From positions 496,001 to 560,000 of the forward strand of contig NZ_JAKVOI010000001.1 of assembly GCF_022482905.1 (NCBI RefSeq): DNA of 64,000 bases, written 5' to 3'. Below, in pieces: positions 27,817 through 38,534 of the stretch (position 1 is the stretch's first letter; every line of letters starts with the position of its first letter). The notes beneath the pieces are model-generated. The model had not been told where the DNA came from and searched no databases. It worked only from the letters and a program-made list of their open reading frames with translations. Source of the DNA: Clostridium sp. Its GTDB lineage: Bacteria; Bacillota; Clostridia; Clostridiales; Clostridiaceae. The translations under genes and the position numbers were made by a program.

Positions 27817-28281
27817 TTATAACAGCTTTTCAACTTTTACGCCGTAGTTTCCATCAGGAGATTCCACGGTAGCTTTTTCCCCAATTTTTAATCTGAATAA
27901 AGCTTTTCCAAGAGGCGATTCTATGCTTATCTTCATATTCTTCGCATCTGCTTCAACAGAACTTACAAGTGTGACTTCTTCTGTATCATCTGTATCAAGA
28001 AATTTTACGAGTGCAGTTTTGTTTATGTCGAAGATATCAGCATCTGAAGAACTTTCTATTATCACAGCATTTTTGAGCTGATTTTCCAATTCCTGTATTC
28101 TCGTTTCAGTCATTGACTGATCATCCTTGGCAGCACTGTAATCTGCATTTTCACTGAGATCACCTTGGGCACGGGCTGACTTTAGGGCTGCTTTTATCTC
28201 TACCCTTTTAACTGTTTTTAAGTATTCCAGTTCGTCTTCCAACTTTTTTTTCCCTGCTTCTGTTAATATTATATTGTCCAT
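27817..28281 (-). CDS. greA: Transcription elongation factor GreA
   Basis: A 154-residue cleavage factor that rescues backtracked RNA polymerase. The N-terminal coiled coil (LTEAGKKKLEDELEYLK, then QGDLSENADYSAAK, with the acidic tip residues) is followed by the C-terminal FKBP-like domain. The start at 28281 follows AGGTG; a GTG nine bases earlier belongs to that site. Confidence 0.95.
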   Translation of the reverse strand: MDNIILTEAGKKKLEDELEYLKTVKRVEIKAALKSARAQGDLSENADYSAAKDDQSMTETRIQELENQLKNAVIIESSSDADIFDINKTALVKFLDTDDTEEVTLVSSVEADAKNMKISIESPLGKALFRLKIGEKATVESPDGNYGVKVEKLL

Positions 28282-28460
28282 AAAAATCACCTACTATCTT
28301 AAATTTACAATGTGCTGATAAAAAGCCTATAATATATAGACTACCTTATTATTATAGTATTAGTAATTGGATAATACAAGAATTTATTTTGAACATTGTG
28401 ATATAATATAAATTAAATGAATTTGCAGAAAGCGGATTTTATTGGGAATGGGGGTTTATT

Positions 28461-30197
28461 ATGAGAAAAGAATTTTATCTAAAAAGTGGGAAGGTAATGA
28501 TAAATTTTACCGAAAAATTTTGTGAGTCGCCTGAAAAGTTATTTGAAAGTTCTGCATTTAAAGTTATTCTTACCAGATATTTGGGGAAAATAAAAGACAA
28601 GGATACTTCAGTATATAAATATATTTATGAGTGTACCAGAATTGAGGAAACGGACAAGTTGGCAGATGTCATAAGAAGCATATTCAAATTACTTATGGTG
28701 CTTGACGCGGAACATATTGAAAATTTGGATGTCAATTGCAAATATATATTTAATGACAAAGATAAATTTATACTATTTATAGAAGACTTTTATAGGTTCT
28801 GGAGAAAAATAGAAAGATATACCATTATACAAAATAATAAAGCAGGTGAAGGATTCCAGAATGTAAGTTTTATAGATGCAAACAATAGATTTTCACAATT
28901 GATTTTGGACACTTATAGAAAAATAGAGGAAAATATACTGTCTCAGAAGCCGCAGATATACAGGCAGCTTCCAGCGGGAGGAAATGCCGGCCTGGTACTT
29001 GAAGATGTAAGGTGGCCATATCCAAAAGATTATGAGGGACTTCAAAATATACCATTTATCAAATCCATAATATTGGACCCACCATTTATAATATATCCTA
29101 AAAAGAACACGAGAACTGGAATGTTTAAAGAATATTCCAGCAACCCGTTGAAGGAGTGCACTATAAATCCAGATCATTGGTTTTGCTATCCGGCAAAAGT
29201 AGGGGATCTCATGGCATATATATATTTTCACAGAGATTTCATGGCTCATGGTGTTACTTTGTGTAATTTGTTTGAAATTGCAAAAGAAGAAGAATATATG
29301 AATAAAAAACCTGATATAGTCTATGTATTTGGTGCAAGGGACAATTCTGAGAATATGAGGACTATTTTTTATGATGACAGTCAAAATAATATAATGCTGG
29401 GTTATATAAATTATAATGAGGCCATAGACTATTTTGGATATATGAAAAAGATGACGCTGACCCTTCACAATCTCATAATGATAAAAAGAGGATTTTTACC
29501 TGTCCATGGAGCAATGGTGAACATAATTACAAAGGACAATAAAACTGCAAATATAATTATAATGGGAGACAGCGGTGCCGGTAAATCTGAAAGCCTTGAG
29601 GCATTCAGAGAGCTTGGCGATAAATATATAAGCGATATGAAAATCATATTTGATGATATGGGTACGGTAAGAATCAATAATGAGGGTGAGATAATGGCCT
29701 ATGGGACTGAAATAGGTGCTTTTGTCAGGCTGGATGATCTGGATACGGGTTATGCATTCAGAGAGATAGATAGGAGTATATTTATGAACCCTGATAAAAT
29801 AAATGCCAGGCTTGTTATACCTGTATCAAGCTACACTGAAATAACATGTGGATATCCTGTGAATCTATTTTTATATGCCAATAATTATGAGGATGGGGAG
29901 GAATTGGAATATTTTGACCGCTGTGAGGAAGCAATTGGTGTATTTAGGAATGGAGCAAGAATGGCAAAGGGAACTACTTCCGAAAAAGGTCTTGTGAAGA
30001 CATATTTTGCAAATCCATTTGGACCTGCACAAAAACATGAGGAAACAGATAAGCTTTTGGAAAAATATTTTAGAAAGTTTTTTGAAAAAGGCATAAAGGT
30101 AGGACAACTTAGAACGAGATTGGGTTTAAAGGGAAGGGAAAAAGAAGGTCCAAGGAAGGCTGCATTGAAGCTCATAGAGGAAATAAAAAATATATAA
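28461..30197 (+). CDS. PEP-carboxykinase/HprK-fold P-loop protein (578 aa)
   Basis: The C-terminal half has GDSGAGKSES at about 369-378, the P-loop form of the HPr kinase/PEP carboxykinase superfamily, preceded by a GFLPVHGAMV strand and followed by IIFDDMG, which may provide metal ligands. The N-terminal ~340 residues match no family I recognise. Homologues in clostridia are sometimes annotated as PEP carboxykinase, but the usual PEPCK substrate motifs were not identified. The reaction is unknown. It is monocistronic with a GGGGG ribosome-binding site. Confidence 0.62.
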   Translation: MRKEFYLKSGKVMINFTEKFCESPEKLFESSAFKVILTRYLGKIKDKDTSVYKYIYECTRIEETDKLADVIRSIFKLLMVLDAEHIENLDVNCKYIFNDKDKFILFIEDFYRFWRKIERYTIIQNNKAGEGFQNVSFIDANNRFSQLILDTYRKIEENILSQKPQIYRQLPAGGNAGLVLEDVRWPYPKDYEGLQNIPFIKSIILDPPFIIYPKKNTRTGMFKEYSSNPLKECTINPDHWFCYPAKVGDLMAYIYFHRDFMAHGVTLCNLFEIAKEEEYMNKKPDIVYVFGARDNSENMRTIFYDDSQNNIMLGYINYNEAIDYFGYMKKMTLTLHNLIMIKRGFLPVHGAMVNIITKDNKTANIIIMGDSGAGKSESLEAFRELGDKYISDMKIIFDDMGTVRINNEGEIMAYGTEIGAFVRLDDLDTGYAFREIDRSIFMNPDKINARLVIPVSSYTEITCGYPVNLFLYANNYEDGEELEYFDRCEEAIGVFRNGARMAKGTTSEKGLVKTYFANPFGPAQKHEETDKLLEKYFRKFFEKGIKVGQLRTRLGLKGREKEGPRKAALKLIEEIKNI

Positions 30198-30232
30198 AAG
30201 TAAAATTCAATTTATATGGAGGTATTGTGTAA

Positions 30233-30700
30233 ATGAGTGTGGAAAGTGTAATAAAGTATTTTAAGGACAGAAATTTGGAAAATCCAGTTTTCAAATTGCC
30301 GGATAGCGGGGCTACAGTTCAGCAGGCTGCGGAGGTCATACATACGGAGCCCAAGTACATAGCAAAAACACTGGCTTTTAAAGTAGGAGACGAGGATATT
30401 CTGGTAGTTGTACGGGGAGATCTCAAAGTCAGCAATAAAAAGTTCAAGAATTTATTCAAGACAAAGGCCAAAATGGTAGAACATGACAAAGTATTGAATG
30501 AAATAGGTCACCCTGTGGGAGGGTTATGCCCGTTTGGCTTGAAAAACGATATGAAGATATATATGGATGTTTCAATAAAAGATTTTGACTATGTATATCC
30601 TGCAGCAGGGTCAAAGGATTATGCCATGAAGATTTCACCTGAAAAAATGTTCGATTTGGTCAAAGGAGAATGGGTGGATATATGTAAGGACTCCCAATAA
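30233..30700 (+). CDS. YbaK/ProX-family aminoacyl-tRNA deacylase
   Basis: A 155-residue single-domain editing enzyme of the YbaK/EbsC/ProXp class, which hydrolyses mischarged aminoacyl-tRNAs. Conserved segments are TVQQAAEVIHTEPKYIAKTL, the VVVRGDLKVSNKK strand with catalytic-type Lys residues, and GGLCPFG. GGAGG lies 10 bases before the ATG. It is followed by a long bidirectional terminator. Confidence 0.88.
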   Translation: MSVESVIKYFKDRNLENPVFKLPDSGATVQQAAEVIHTEPKYIAKTLAFKVGDEDILVVVRGDLKVSNKKFKNLFKTKAKMVEHDKVLNEIGHPVGGLCPFGLKNDMKIYMDVSIKDFDYVYPAAGSKDYAMKISPEKMFDLVKGEWVDICKDSQ

Positions 30701-30712
30701 TATATAAATTAT

Positions 30713-30760
30713 AAATAGCAAATATACCCGCAAAGTACTTTGCGGGTATATTTGCTATTT
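30713..30760. terminator. Perfect 24-bp inverted repeat, bidirectional terminator
   Basis: Bases 30713-30736 and 30737-30760 are exact inverted copies. The hairpin closes over a few central bases and has A/T ends suited to termination in both directions between convergent genes. It overlaps the last bases of the DEAD-box gene. Confidence 0.88.
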
Positions 30761-32341
30761 GTTTTTTGAGTCCTTGTTTTTGGCTATTTCCACTGATACA
30801 CGTCTTCCCTGAAATTTCTTTCCATTGGTTTTCTTTAAAATAACGGAGGATATGCTTTCAGGAACATTTATAAAAGTAAATTTGTTCAAAATGTCTATAT
30901 CTCCTATTTCATGGGCTTCTACAGAAGAAGTTTCACCTAAGAATTTAATTAGCTTCCTTGGGGTTATTTTATCCATACGGCCTATTGATAAAAACAACCG
31001 TACATTCTCGTCTACATTTTTGCTTATGGAGTTTTCTTTATAATCAAAGCTCAGTTCACTGTCAAATACCATTTTCATAAGAGCTGCTGCAACATCGACA
31101 AGGTTAAATTCCTCATCTAATTCAGTAGCGGCAGGAATAAATTTTTTAAAATTGTTTTCTGCCAGTACGGCTCGAATTTTTTCTGAAATGTGTTTGTATT
31201 TTGCCTCGAATATATCATCCACTGTAGGTACTTCTTTTCTTTTTATCTTGCTTTTAGTGAATTTTTCTATCTGCTTTAAAAGTATATATTCTCTCGGAGT
31301 GACAAGGGAATAAGCTATTCCATCTTTATTTGCCCTTCCGGTTCTGCCTATTCTGTGTACATAATACTCAGTATCCTGTGGAAGATCATAGTTTATTACA
31401 TGAGACACATTTTCTACGTCTATTCCTCTGGCAGCAACATCCGTTGCAACTAAAAATTCCAGACTCCCATCCTTGAATTTTCTCAATGTGTTTAATCTTT
31501 GATTTTGATTCATGTCACCATGCATTCCTTCTACATTATAACCCCTTGCCTGCATGGATTCTACAAGTTCATCCACGCCTCTTTTTGTTTTGCAGAATAT
31601 TATGGCACTTGAGGGTTCGTCTACATCCAATATCCTGCACAGTGATTCAAATCTGTCCTTATGTTTGATTTCATAGTAATACTGTTTTATCTTTTCTACA
31701 GTTAAAGTACTTTTTTCTATTTTGACGTATTTTACATCCTTGCTCATATAATTGGAAGCCAGTTTTTTTATCTGATTTGGCATTGTGGCAGAGAATAACA
31801 AAGTCTGCCTATTTGAATTCGTGCTCTTTATTATGCTTTCTATATCATCTATAAATCCCATATCAAGCATTTCATCGGCTTCATCTATTATTAGAAATTC
31901 TATCTTGCTCAAATCTATTGTGCGCCTGTTTATATGGTCAATTATTCTTCCTGGAGTTCCAACTACAACATCCGTACCATGCTTTAATGATCTTATCTGC
32001 CTTTCAATTGGCTGACCGCCATATATGGGCATAAGACGGATTTTTCTGAATTTGGCAATCTTGCTCAGTTCATCATTTACCTGAATTGCAAGTTCTCGTG
32101 TAGGGGTAAGTATAAGAGTTGAAATATGTTTACTTGTATTATCTATTTTACTCAGCATAGGGGCACCAAAAGCCAGTGTCTTACCTGTACCGGTCTGTGC
32201 CTGACCTATTACATCATGACCTTCCAATATTATAGGAATTGATTCCGCCTGAATTTGAGAAGGTTCTTCAAAACCCATAGCATCTATGGATTGAAGCACC
32301 TTGGGATGTAAGTTTAAATCATTGAAACTAATATTATTCAT
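30755..32341 (-). CDS. DEAD-box RNA helicase with DbpA-type RNA-binding domain
   Basis: A 528-residue helicase. Motifs visible are Q motif near the start, AQTGTGKT, PTRELAIQ, VVGTPGR, DEAD, SATMP, and the C-terminal TDVAARGIDV and HRIGRTGRA. The last ~80 residues match the DbpA RNA-binding fold, which in DbpA/YxiN proteins recognises 23S rRNA hairpin 92. It therefore likely acts in ribosome assembly. Start at 32341, with GAGGAA 5 bases upstream; the longer frame has no site. Confidence 0.92.
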   Translation of the reverse strand: MNNISFNDLNLHPKVLQSIDAMGFEEPSQIQAESIPIILEGHDVIGQAQTGTGKTLAFGAPMLSKIDNTSKHISTLILTPTRELAIQVNDELSKIAKFRKIRLMPIYGGQPIERQIRSLKHGTDVVVGTPGRIIDHINRRTIDLSKIEFLIIDEADEMLDMGFIDDIESIIKSTNSNRQTLLFSATMPNQIKKLASNYMSKDVKYVKIEKSTLTVEKIKQYYYEIKHKDRFESLCRILDVDEPSSAIIFCKTKRGVDELVESMQARGYNVEGMHGDMNQNQRLNTLRKFKDGSLEFLVATDVAARGIDVENVSHVINYDLPQDTEYYVHRIGRTGRANKDGIAYSLVTPREYILLKQIEKFTKSKIKRKEVPTVDDIFEAKYKHISEKIRAVLAENNFKKFIPAATELDEEFNLVDVAAALMKMVFDSELSFDYKENSISKNVDENVRLFLSIGRMDKITPRKLIKFLGETSSVEAHEIGDIDILNKFTFINVPESISSVILKKTNGKKFQGRRVSVEIAKNKDSKNK

Positions 32342-32518
32342 TAAAATTCCTCTTTCTTTTTTATAGTACAAAACAAACTCTATCATAACATAGTATTCCA
32401 ATAATATCAAATTTTAATCAATGAGTCAATGAGTTAAATATATTTGACCTTATTAATTATGATATAATGTAATATAAAGATTTTTATAAATTTTAACTGA
32501 AATTTAGAGGAGACTAAT

Positions 32519-33757
32519 ATGTTCAACGCGGTTGAAAAAGTTTTATCAAATGGAATAAAACTTATTACTGTAAAAAAGGATACGCAGATTTCATCTCTGC
32601 ATCTTGGAATAAAAATAGGTTCTATATATGAAAATCCAGATGAGAAAGGAATATCACATTTTATAGAACATATGCTCTTTAAAGGCACGGAAAAGAGATC
32701 AAATGAAAAATTAAACGCAGAATTGGAGAATTTGGGTGGAGAGTATAATGCATATACGGACTATACATGCACTGTGTACAGTATTACTAATTTAGAAGAG
32801 GAATTGGAAAAATCCATAGAAATCATTTCTGATATGATACTTAACCCTACATTTGAATGTGGAGAAATTGAAAGAGAGAGAAAGGTTATACTGTCGGAAA
32901 TAAAGTCGGGGAATGATGATATAGAACAACTTAGTTTCAGAAAGATAAATGAAGCGGCATTTAAAAAAAGCCCTCTCAGATATGATACATGTGGAACAGA
33001 GGATACAATTAAGGTATTTACAAAGAAAAAGCTCATGGAATTTTATCGTAAGTTCTATGTTCCGAATAATTGCTTTATATCCGTAGTATCACATTATGAA
33101 CACGATTATGTATTAAAGCTTGTTCAGAAATATTTTAGCAGCTGGGAATACAGGAAAGTTGAATCGAGAAAAGTTGTAGCTGAGAAAAATTTTCCATGCA
33201 TGAAGAGTGGATATAAAAGGGATATTGAGCAGAGTACAGTCATGTTTCTGTTTACACTTTATGACTTAAGCAAAAAAGAGGAACTGGCCCTTAGAATATT
33301 AAACCACAAGCTTGGTGAAAGTGCCAACTCGATATTGTTTAGAAAGCTCAGGGAGGAAAGAGGGCTTGCCTATGATGTATATACTGATTTGAATTTAACT
33401 CAGTATGTAAAGACTCTCTACATATATACAGCAGTGAATGAAGAAAATATTGAAGTTACAGTGAATACCGTCTTAAAATGTATTGAGGATATAAAAGATG
33501 AGAATATAGTATTTGACAGCAGCAGTATTTCCATTATGAAAAAGGCTTTGAAAACTGCAGTTGCCTTTACTCTGGAAGACAGTACGGATATCGGAGAGTA
33601 TGTACTTAGCCAGTCAATAGAAGGAAACAGCATATTCAAATTCGTGGAAGATATAAAAGAAATTGAAAAAGTTAAAGAGGATGATATATACAAAGTAGCA
33701 AGGAAAATATTCAACGATCCAACTATTTATATTTTAAGGGAATCTGATAAGGAGTAG
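32519..33757 (+). CDS. M16-family zinc peptidase
   Basis: A 412-residue member of the pitrilysin/MPP family. The inverted zinc motif is His47-Phe-Ile-Glu50-His51, with the downstream Glu expected about 75 residues later near ERERKVILSEI. A family RGLAYDVYT segment is present in the C-terminal half. It is related to the YmxG/PepR-like peptidase found in Firmicutes. It is followed 13 bases later by recX in the same direction. Confidence 0.9.
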   Translation: MFNAVEKVLSNGIKLITVKKDTQISSLHLGIKIGSIYENPDEKGISHFIEHMLFKGTEKRSNEKLNAELENLGGEYNAYTDYTCTVYSITNLEEELEKSIEIISDMILNPTFECGEIERERKVILSEIKSGNDDIEQLSFRKINEAAFKKSPLRYDTCGTEDTIKVFTKKKLMEFYRKFYVPNNCFISVVSHYEHDYVLKLVQKYFSSWEYRKVESRKVVAEKNFPCMKSGYKRDIEQSTVMFLFTLYDLSKKEELALRILNHKLGESANSILFRKLREERGLAYDVYTDLNLTQYVKTLYIYTAVNEENIEVTVNTVLKCIEDIKDENIVFDSSSISIMKKALKTAVAFTLEDSTDIGEYVLSQSIEGNSIFKFVEDIKEIEKVKEDDIYKVARKIFNDPTIYILRESDKE

Positions 33758-33769
33758 TTTGAATTAATT

Positions 33770-34612
33770 ATGTGTAAAAATATAGTAACCGGGATAAAGC
33801 TGCAGGGTAAGGACAGGGTAAATGTATATGTAAATAATGAATTTTCATTTTCCTGTAGTTCAGAAATTATATATAGTCATAATGTAGTAAAAGGGAAGCA
33901 TATAGATGTAGATTCTCTAAGGAGAATAATTGAAGAAGACAGTTATATAAAATGTAAAAGTCAGGCTCTTAGAATTATAGAGAGGAGCTATAAGACAAAA
34001 AAACAAATTTACGACAGACTTGTTGAAAAAAATTATGACGTGGATACAATAAAGAGGACATTGATATTTTTGAAGAAATATAAATTCATTGATGATCATA
34101 AATTTGCAAGGATGTATATAAATGAGAAAATAGGCCGTTCCGGCAAGAACAAGATAAGATATGATCTTGTAAAAAAAGGAATAGGGGAAGATACAATAGA
34201 AGAGGAACTGAAAAATATAGATGAATCATTGTATGAGGAAAATGCCCGTAAATTGGCGTTGAAAAAGTATAATATCATGGTGAAGGAATGCCATGACATT
34301 GGTAATATGTATAGAAAGCTTGGAAATTATATGGTTAGAAATGGGTATGATATACAGCTTGCTAAAAGTATTCTGGCGAAGGTAATAAAAAAGGAAGATT
34401 TCAAGTATGCAGAAAATATTTACAGAAAAGACATTGACAGCCTATATTCAATTGCGAAAAAAAGGTATAATATAATAGCAAGATCTGAAAAGGATATTGA
34501 TAAAATATACAAAAAGCTTGGACAATATCTTCTGAGAAGAAATTATTTGTGGGAAGACATAAAGCCCGTTCTAAAAAGAGTTTTAAATGATAGTTGCGAA
34601 AATTTTAGATAA
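33770..34612 (+). CDS. recX: Regulatory protein RecX
   Basis: A 280-residue, very basic helical protein built of repeated three-helix units (segments with ALRIIERSYKTKKQIYDRL, KKYKFIDDHKFARMYI and IGRSGKNKIRYDLVKKGIG). RecX binds RecA filaments and modulates recombination. It is longer than many RecX proteins, with at least one extra repeat block after residue 180. It lies between the peptidase and transglutaminase genes with short gaps, so co-transcription is likely. Confidence 0.9.
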   Translation: MCKNIVTGIKLQGKDRVNVYVNNEFSFSCSSEIIYSHNVVKGKHIDVDSLRRIIEEDSYIKCKSQALRIIERSYKTKKQIYDRLVEKNYDVDTIKRTLIFLKKYKFIDDHKFARMYINEKIGRSGKNKIRYDLVKKGIGEDTIEEELKNIDESLYEENARKLALKKYNIMVKECHDIGNMYRKLGNYMVRNGYDIQLAKSILAKVIKKEDFKYAENIYRKDIDSLYSIAKKRYNIIARSEKDIDKIYKKLGQYLLRRNYLWEDIKPVLKRVLNDSCENFR

Positions 34613-34635
34613 ATGTTTAAAAGGTGGGTGTTATC

Positions 34636-35826
34636 GTGAATATAAATCCCATAACTATTATTATACTGACAGTATTTTTATATCCGATTTTAAGAGGATT
34701 TTTGTTTAAATTTTCTTCCAGAGATCTCAAATTGGATATAGATGATGTGAGTAGAAATATATCCTTTATTATATCTATAATAACAGGAATATATTTTGGA
34801 AAGAAAATATTCATACAACATGATACGGGAATATATGAAAAAATATATAATTATATACCGGTTCAGATATTAAGCTATATTGAAAATAATAATTTGATAA
34901 TATACGCTGTTGTAATACCTATAATCGTATTTATCATATACAGGATAATCAAATTGCTTTTTGACTTGATGAATTATCTTACTTTTTATCCTGTACTGGA
35001 CAGTATAGAAAAATTTCTTGGGACCAAGAACAATCTGTTTAAAAGAATAACGGGAATGATATTTCAACTTCCCAAAGCCATATGTTATGTGCTTTTAGTT
35101 ACATTTGTACTGAATATAATGTCAATATTTAACGTTAACAGCAAATTGAGTGGATATCTACAGGAATCTAAAATCTATAGATCTATATGTCAGAATATCG
35201 TAATACCTGTTACAAATTCAACTATTGCAAAGCAACTGCCCAATATACTGAATAATTCTTTTAGAATAGTAATAAGGGAATCTGACGGCAGGCAGGTACA
35301 GTCTAATTCATCCACACCTCTAAGAGAAATTAATAATAGAAATACTATAGTATACTATAACGGAGTGACTTTGGATCAGGGAGTCAAATCCAATGATCAG
35401 ATTGACAGGCTTGCAAGGGGGCTTGGGTCAGAGGGAAATGATACAACGGAAAAAGCTGAAATGCTGTATAACTGGATAGGAACCAGTATATCTTATGATC
35501 ATGACAAGGCAAACAAGGTTTTGAACAATGATTTTGATGTACAGTCAGGAGCTATACCAACCTTTGAAACAAAAAAGGGAATTTGTTTTGATTATTCCTG
35601 TCTTTATGTTGCCATGGCAAGGGCAAACAATATTAAGGTAAGGCTGATAACAGGCGAAGGATTTAATGGAATAAGCTGGGTAAGCCATGCCTGGAATCAA
35701 GTGTATATTCCTGAAAAGAACAAATGGATAAATGTAGACACAACCTTTTATAGGGGAGGAAATTATTTCGATAGTTCCAGATTCAGTATAGATCATAAAA
35801 ATGCACAGATAGCAGGAGAGTGGTAG
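34636..35826 (+). CDS. Membrane protein with transglutaminase-like domain
   Basis: A 396-residue protein. Four or so hydrophobic segments occupy the first ~200 residues; a linker is followed by a transglutaminase/papain-like domain from about 240. GICFDYSCLYVAMARA gives the Cys nucleophile, SHAWNQVY the His, and NVDTTF the Asp. Such proteins act outside the membrane on peptides or wall material. A GTG at 34636 follows AGGTGGG; an earlier GTG at 34624 overlaps that site. Confidence 0.88.
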   Translation: MNINPITIIILTVFLYPILRGFLFKFSSRDLKLDIDDVSRNISFIISIITGIYFGKKIFIQHDTGIYEKIYNYIPVQILSYIENNNLIIYAVVIPIIVFIIYRIIKLLFDLMNYLTFYPVLDSIEKFLGTKNNLFKRITGMIFQLPKAICYVLLVTFVLNIMSIFNVNSKLSGYLQESKIYRSICQNIVIPVTNSTIAKQLPNILNNSFRIVIRESDGRQVQSNSSTPLREINNRNTIVYYNGVTLDQGVKSNDQIDRLARGLGSEGNDTTEKAEMLYNWIGTSISYDHDKANKVLNNDFDVQSGAIPTFETKKGICFDYSCLYVAMARANNIKVRLITGEGFNGISWVSHAWNQVYIPEKNKWINVDTTFYRGGNYFDSSRFSIDHKNAQIAGEW

Positions 35827-35839
35827 CAGATATACTCTA

Positions 35840-36196
35840 CTATTTTGATTTGGAATAGTTTTTAAGCAGTATGTTTATTGCCTTCTCACAGTCAGTGTCT
35901 GAATTATCCAGGCACCAGGCATTGTTGAAAGACAACAGCGCTTTTTTATGATTTTTCAGCATGGTATAACAATATCCTAGATTAAAGAAATACTTGCTTT
36001 CTTTTTTTAATTTTATTGCTTCTTTTAATTTGGGGATTGCTTTTGAATACTCATTTAATTTTATAAGACATACTGCTGAATTGTAAAGTGAAGACACTTC
36101 ATTATCTTTTATGGCTATGGCTTTTTCATACATTGTGATAGCTCTCCTGTAATCCTTGATGTTATATAGTTCGTTGGCTTTGTGAAAGTAGTCCAT
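35840..36196 (-). CDS. TPR-repeat protein (118 aa)
   Basis: A small soluble protein of three tandem tetratricopeptide repeats (for example YNIKDYRRAITMYEKAI and ALLSFNNAW). It mediates protein-protein contact; the partner is unknown. AGGAGGA precedes the ATG. Only about 14 bases separate its end from the convergent transglutaminase gene, with no clear terminator between. Confidence 0.85.
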   Translation of the reverse strand: MDYFHKANELYNIKDYRRAITMYEKAIAIKDNEVSSLYNSAVCLIKLNEYSKAIPKLKEAIKLKKESKYFFNLGYCYTMLKNHKKALLSFNNAWCLDNSDTDCEKAINILLKNYSKSK

Positions 36197-36363
36197 TGTA
36201 ATCCTCCTCTAAGATACATTAAATTTCAACGAATTTTATTTTATATAGTAATTTATATCCAAATTTTATGAAAATATTCCTTGTTGAATACAGAGGTTTT
36301 AATTGGGATATATGTGATATAATTTAATTATTGAAATTATAGTCCATTGTAAGAGGTGAAAAA

Positions 36364-38514
36364 TTGTTGATTGAGAGTGCATTGGAGATACTGCATAAAT
36401 ATTATGGATATGAAAAATTCAGGAGCTGCCAGGAGAATGTGATAAAAAGCATTTTGGATGGAAGAGATACTCTAGCCATAATGCCTACAGGCGGCGGAAA
36501 ATCGATATGCTATCAGATACCTGCACTTATTTTTGAAGGAATCACCATAGTAATTTCTCCCTTGATTTCACTTATGAAGGATCAGGTGGATAGTATAAAG
36601 GATCTTGGCATAAAGGCTGATTATATAAACAGCTCGTTGGATCAGGAGGGGATGTTGTCAATAATATCAAGGCTGAAGAAAAATACCATAAAGATATTAT
36701 ATGTGGCTCCGGAAAGACTTGAATCCGTTAATTTCTGCAACATGATGATGAATATGAACATATCCCAGGTAGCTGTGGATGAAGCTCACTGTGTTTCACA
36801 GTGGGGACATGATTTTAGAAGCAGTTACAGGTACATATGGAGATTTGTAGATGGACTTGGTAACAGACCTGTAGTAACGGCTTTCACGGCCACTGCAACT
36901 AAAGAAGTCAGAGAAGACGTTGTAAGACAGATAAAGTTGAAAAAACCTGCCGTGTTTATATCTGGTTTTGACAGGGAGAATTTAAAGATAACCTGCCTGA
37001 AAATAGGCTCCAGATTCTCATATATGTCAAATTATATAGTGAAAAATAAAGATCAATCCGGTATTATATATGCTTCTACCAGAAAGACAGTGGATAATAT
37101 TTACGACAGACTTCTGAAAAATGGAATAAATGTTGTCAGGTATCATGCAGGATTGTCAGATAGTGAAAGGAAGAAAAACCAGGAGGATTTCGTATATGAC
37201 AGGGCGAATGTAATAGTTGCTACAAATGCTTTTGGAATGGGCATAGACAAGTCAAATGTCAGATATGTAATTCACTATAATATTCCTAGAAATATAGAAA
37301 GTTACTATCAGGAAATAGGCAGGGCCGGGAGAGATGGTGAAAATAGCGAATGCATACTTATGTTTGCACCCCAGGATGTAATAACACAAAAATACTTGAT
37401 TGAAAACAGCATACAGTCAGAGGATAGAAGACTGAATGAATACAGGAAGCTGCAGCAGATGGTGGACTTTGTCCATTATAATGGGTGCCTCAGAAAATAT
37501 ATACTCAATTATTTTGGGGAAAAGGTGGATTATGAGGAATGTGGAAATTGCAGCAATTGCATAAGTGAGGGACAGCGCGTAGACAGAACGATAGAAGCCC
37601 AGAAGGTACTGTCCTGTGTATACAGGATGAAAAGAAGCTTTGGAGTGAACATGATAGTTGACGTGCTCAGAGGTTCATCTCAGAAAAAAGTTATTCAAAA
37701 TGGATTCAACAGATTATCTACCTACGGTATAATGAAGGAGTATTCTAAAGAATTCCTTTCGAGCTTTGTAAATACACTTATAGCTCATGGATATGCATCC
37801 CTCAAGGAGGGAGAGTATCCAACAGTAGTTTTAAATGAGAAATCCGTAAAAATTCTGAAGGGAATTGACAGGGTGGTACTGAAGGAACAGGTGGAAACCA
37901 GAAGAATAAGTGTAAATAATAATCTGTTTGAGATACTCAGGGAGCTCAGAAAGAATATAGCTGTAAAAGAGGCTATACCTCCATACTTGATATTTTCAGA
38001 TAGTACTTTAAGAGAAATGAGTGCCCGATACCCATGTACAGAAGAACAGATGCTGGATATATCGGGGGTTGGAGATCTGAAATTGAATAAATATGCAGGA
38101 CCATTTCTGGAAAAAATAAAAAAGTATGTTTTAGAAAATAGTATAGATGTAAACTGGGTATTTAACAAGGAAGATACATCCAGAAAATCAAAAAAACCGA
38201 GTACCTATGACATAACAATAGATATGGTAAAACATAATAAGAGCATAGTGGAAATTGCTTCAGAAAGAGGAGTTACAATCTCTACTATACTGACTCACAT
38301 TAAAAAATATGCTGAAATAGGCAATGAGCTGAACTTTAACATAGAGTTTGGAAGCTTGTTTACGGAAAAAGAGGAGAAAGTTATTATGTCGGCTATAGAC
38401 AGGGTTGGCTGTGAAAGATTGTATCCAATTAAAGAAATAGTTCCATCAAATATAGACTATGACAAAATAAAGGCTGTAGTACTTAAAAATTGTGTGCTCA
38501 ATAAAATTAGTTGA
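36364..38514 (+). CDS. recQ: ATP-dependent DNA helicase RecQ
   Basis: A 716-residue RecQ helicase. MPTGGGKS is Walker [16 protein letters not shown] is motif II with the RecQ aromatic loop, and EIGRAGRDG is motif VI. A zinc-binding ECGNCSNC segment and the RQC domain follow, then an HRDC domain around 520-600 and a C-terminal winged-helix segment. TTG start with an AGAGGTG site. The stop overlaps the next gene's upstream frame, and the methyltransferase starts 20 bases later. Confidence 0.95.
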   Translation: MLIESALEILHKYYGYEKFRSCQENVIKSILDGRDTLAIMPTGGGKSICYQIPALIFEGITIVISPLISLMKDQVDSIKDLGIKADYINSSLDQEGMLSIISRLKKNTIKILYVAPERLESVNFCNMMMNMNISQVAVDEAHCVSQWGHDFRSSYRYIWRFVDGLGNRPVVTAFTATATKEVREDVVRQIKLKKPAVFISGFDRENLKITCLKIGSRFSYMSNYIVKNKDQSGIIYASTRKTVDNIYDRLLKNGINVVRYHAGLSDSERKKNQEDFVYDRANVIVATNAFGMGIDKSNVRYVIHYNIPRNIESYYQEIGRAGRDGENSECILMFAPQDVITQKYLIENSIQSEDRRLNEYRKLQQMVDFVHYNGCLRKYILNYFGEKVDYEECGNCSNCISEGQRVDRTIEAQKVLSCVYRMKRSFGVNMIVDVLRGSSQKKVIQNGFNRLSTYGIMKEYSKEFLSSFVNTLIAHGYASLKEGEYPTVVLNEKSVKILKGIDRVVLKEQVETRRISVNNNLFEILRELRKNIAVKEAIPPYLIFSDSTLREMSARYPCTEEQMLDISGVGDLKLNKYAGPFLEKIKKYVLENSIDVNWVFNKEDTSRKSKKPSTYDITIDMVKHNKSIVEIASERGVTISTILTHIKKYAEIGNELNFNIEFGSLFTEKEEKVIMSAIDRVGCERLYPIKEIVPSNIDYDKIKAVVLKNCVLNKIS

Positions 38515-38534
38515 TGAAGGGAGAATTGATTTAT

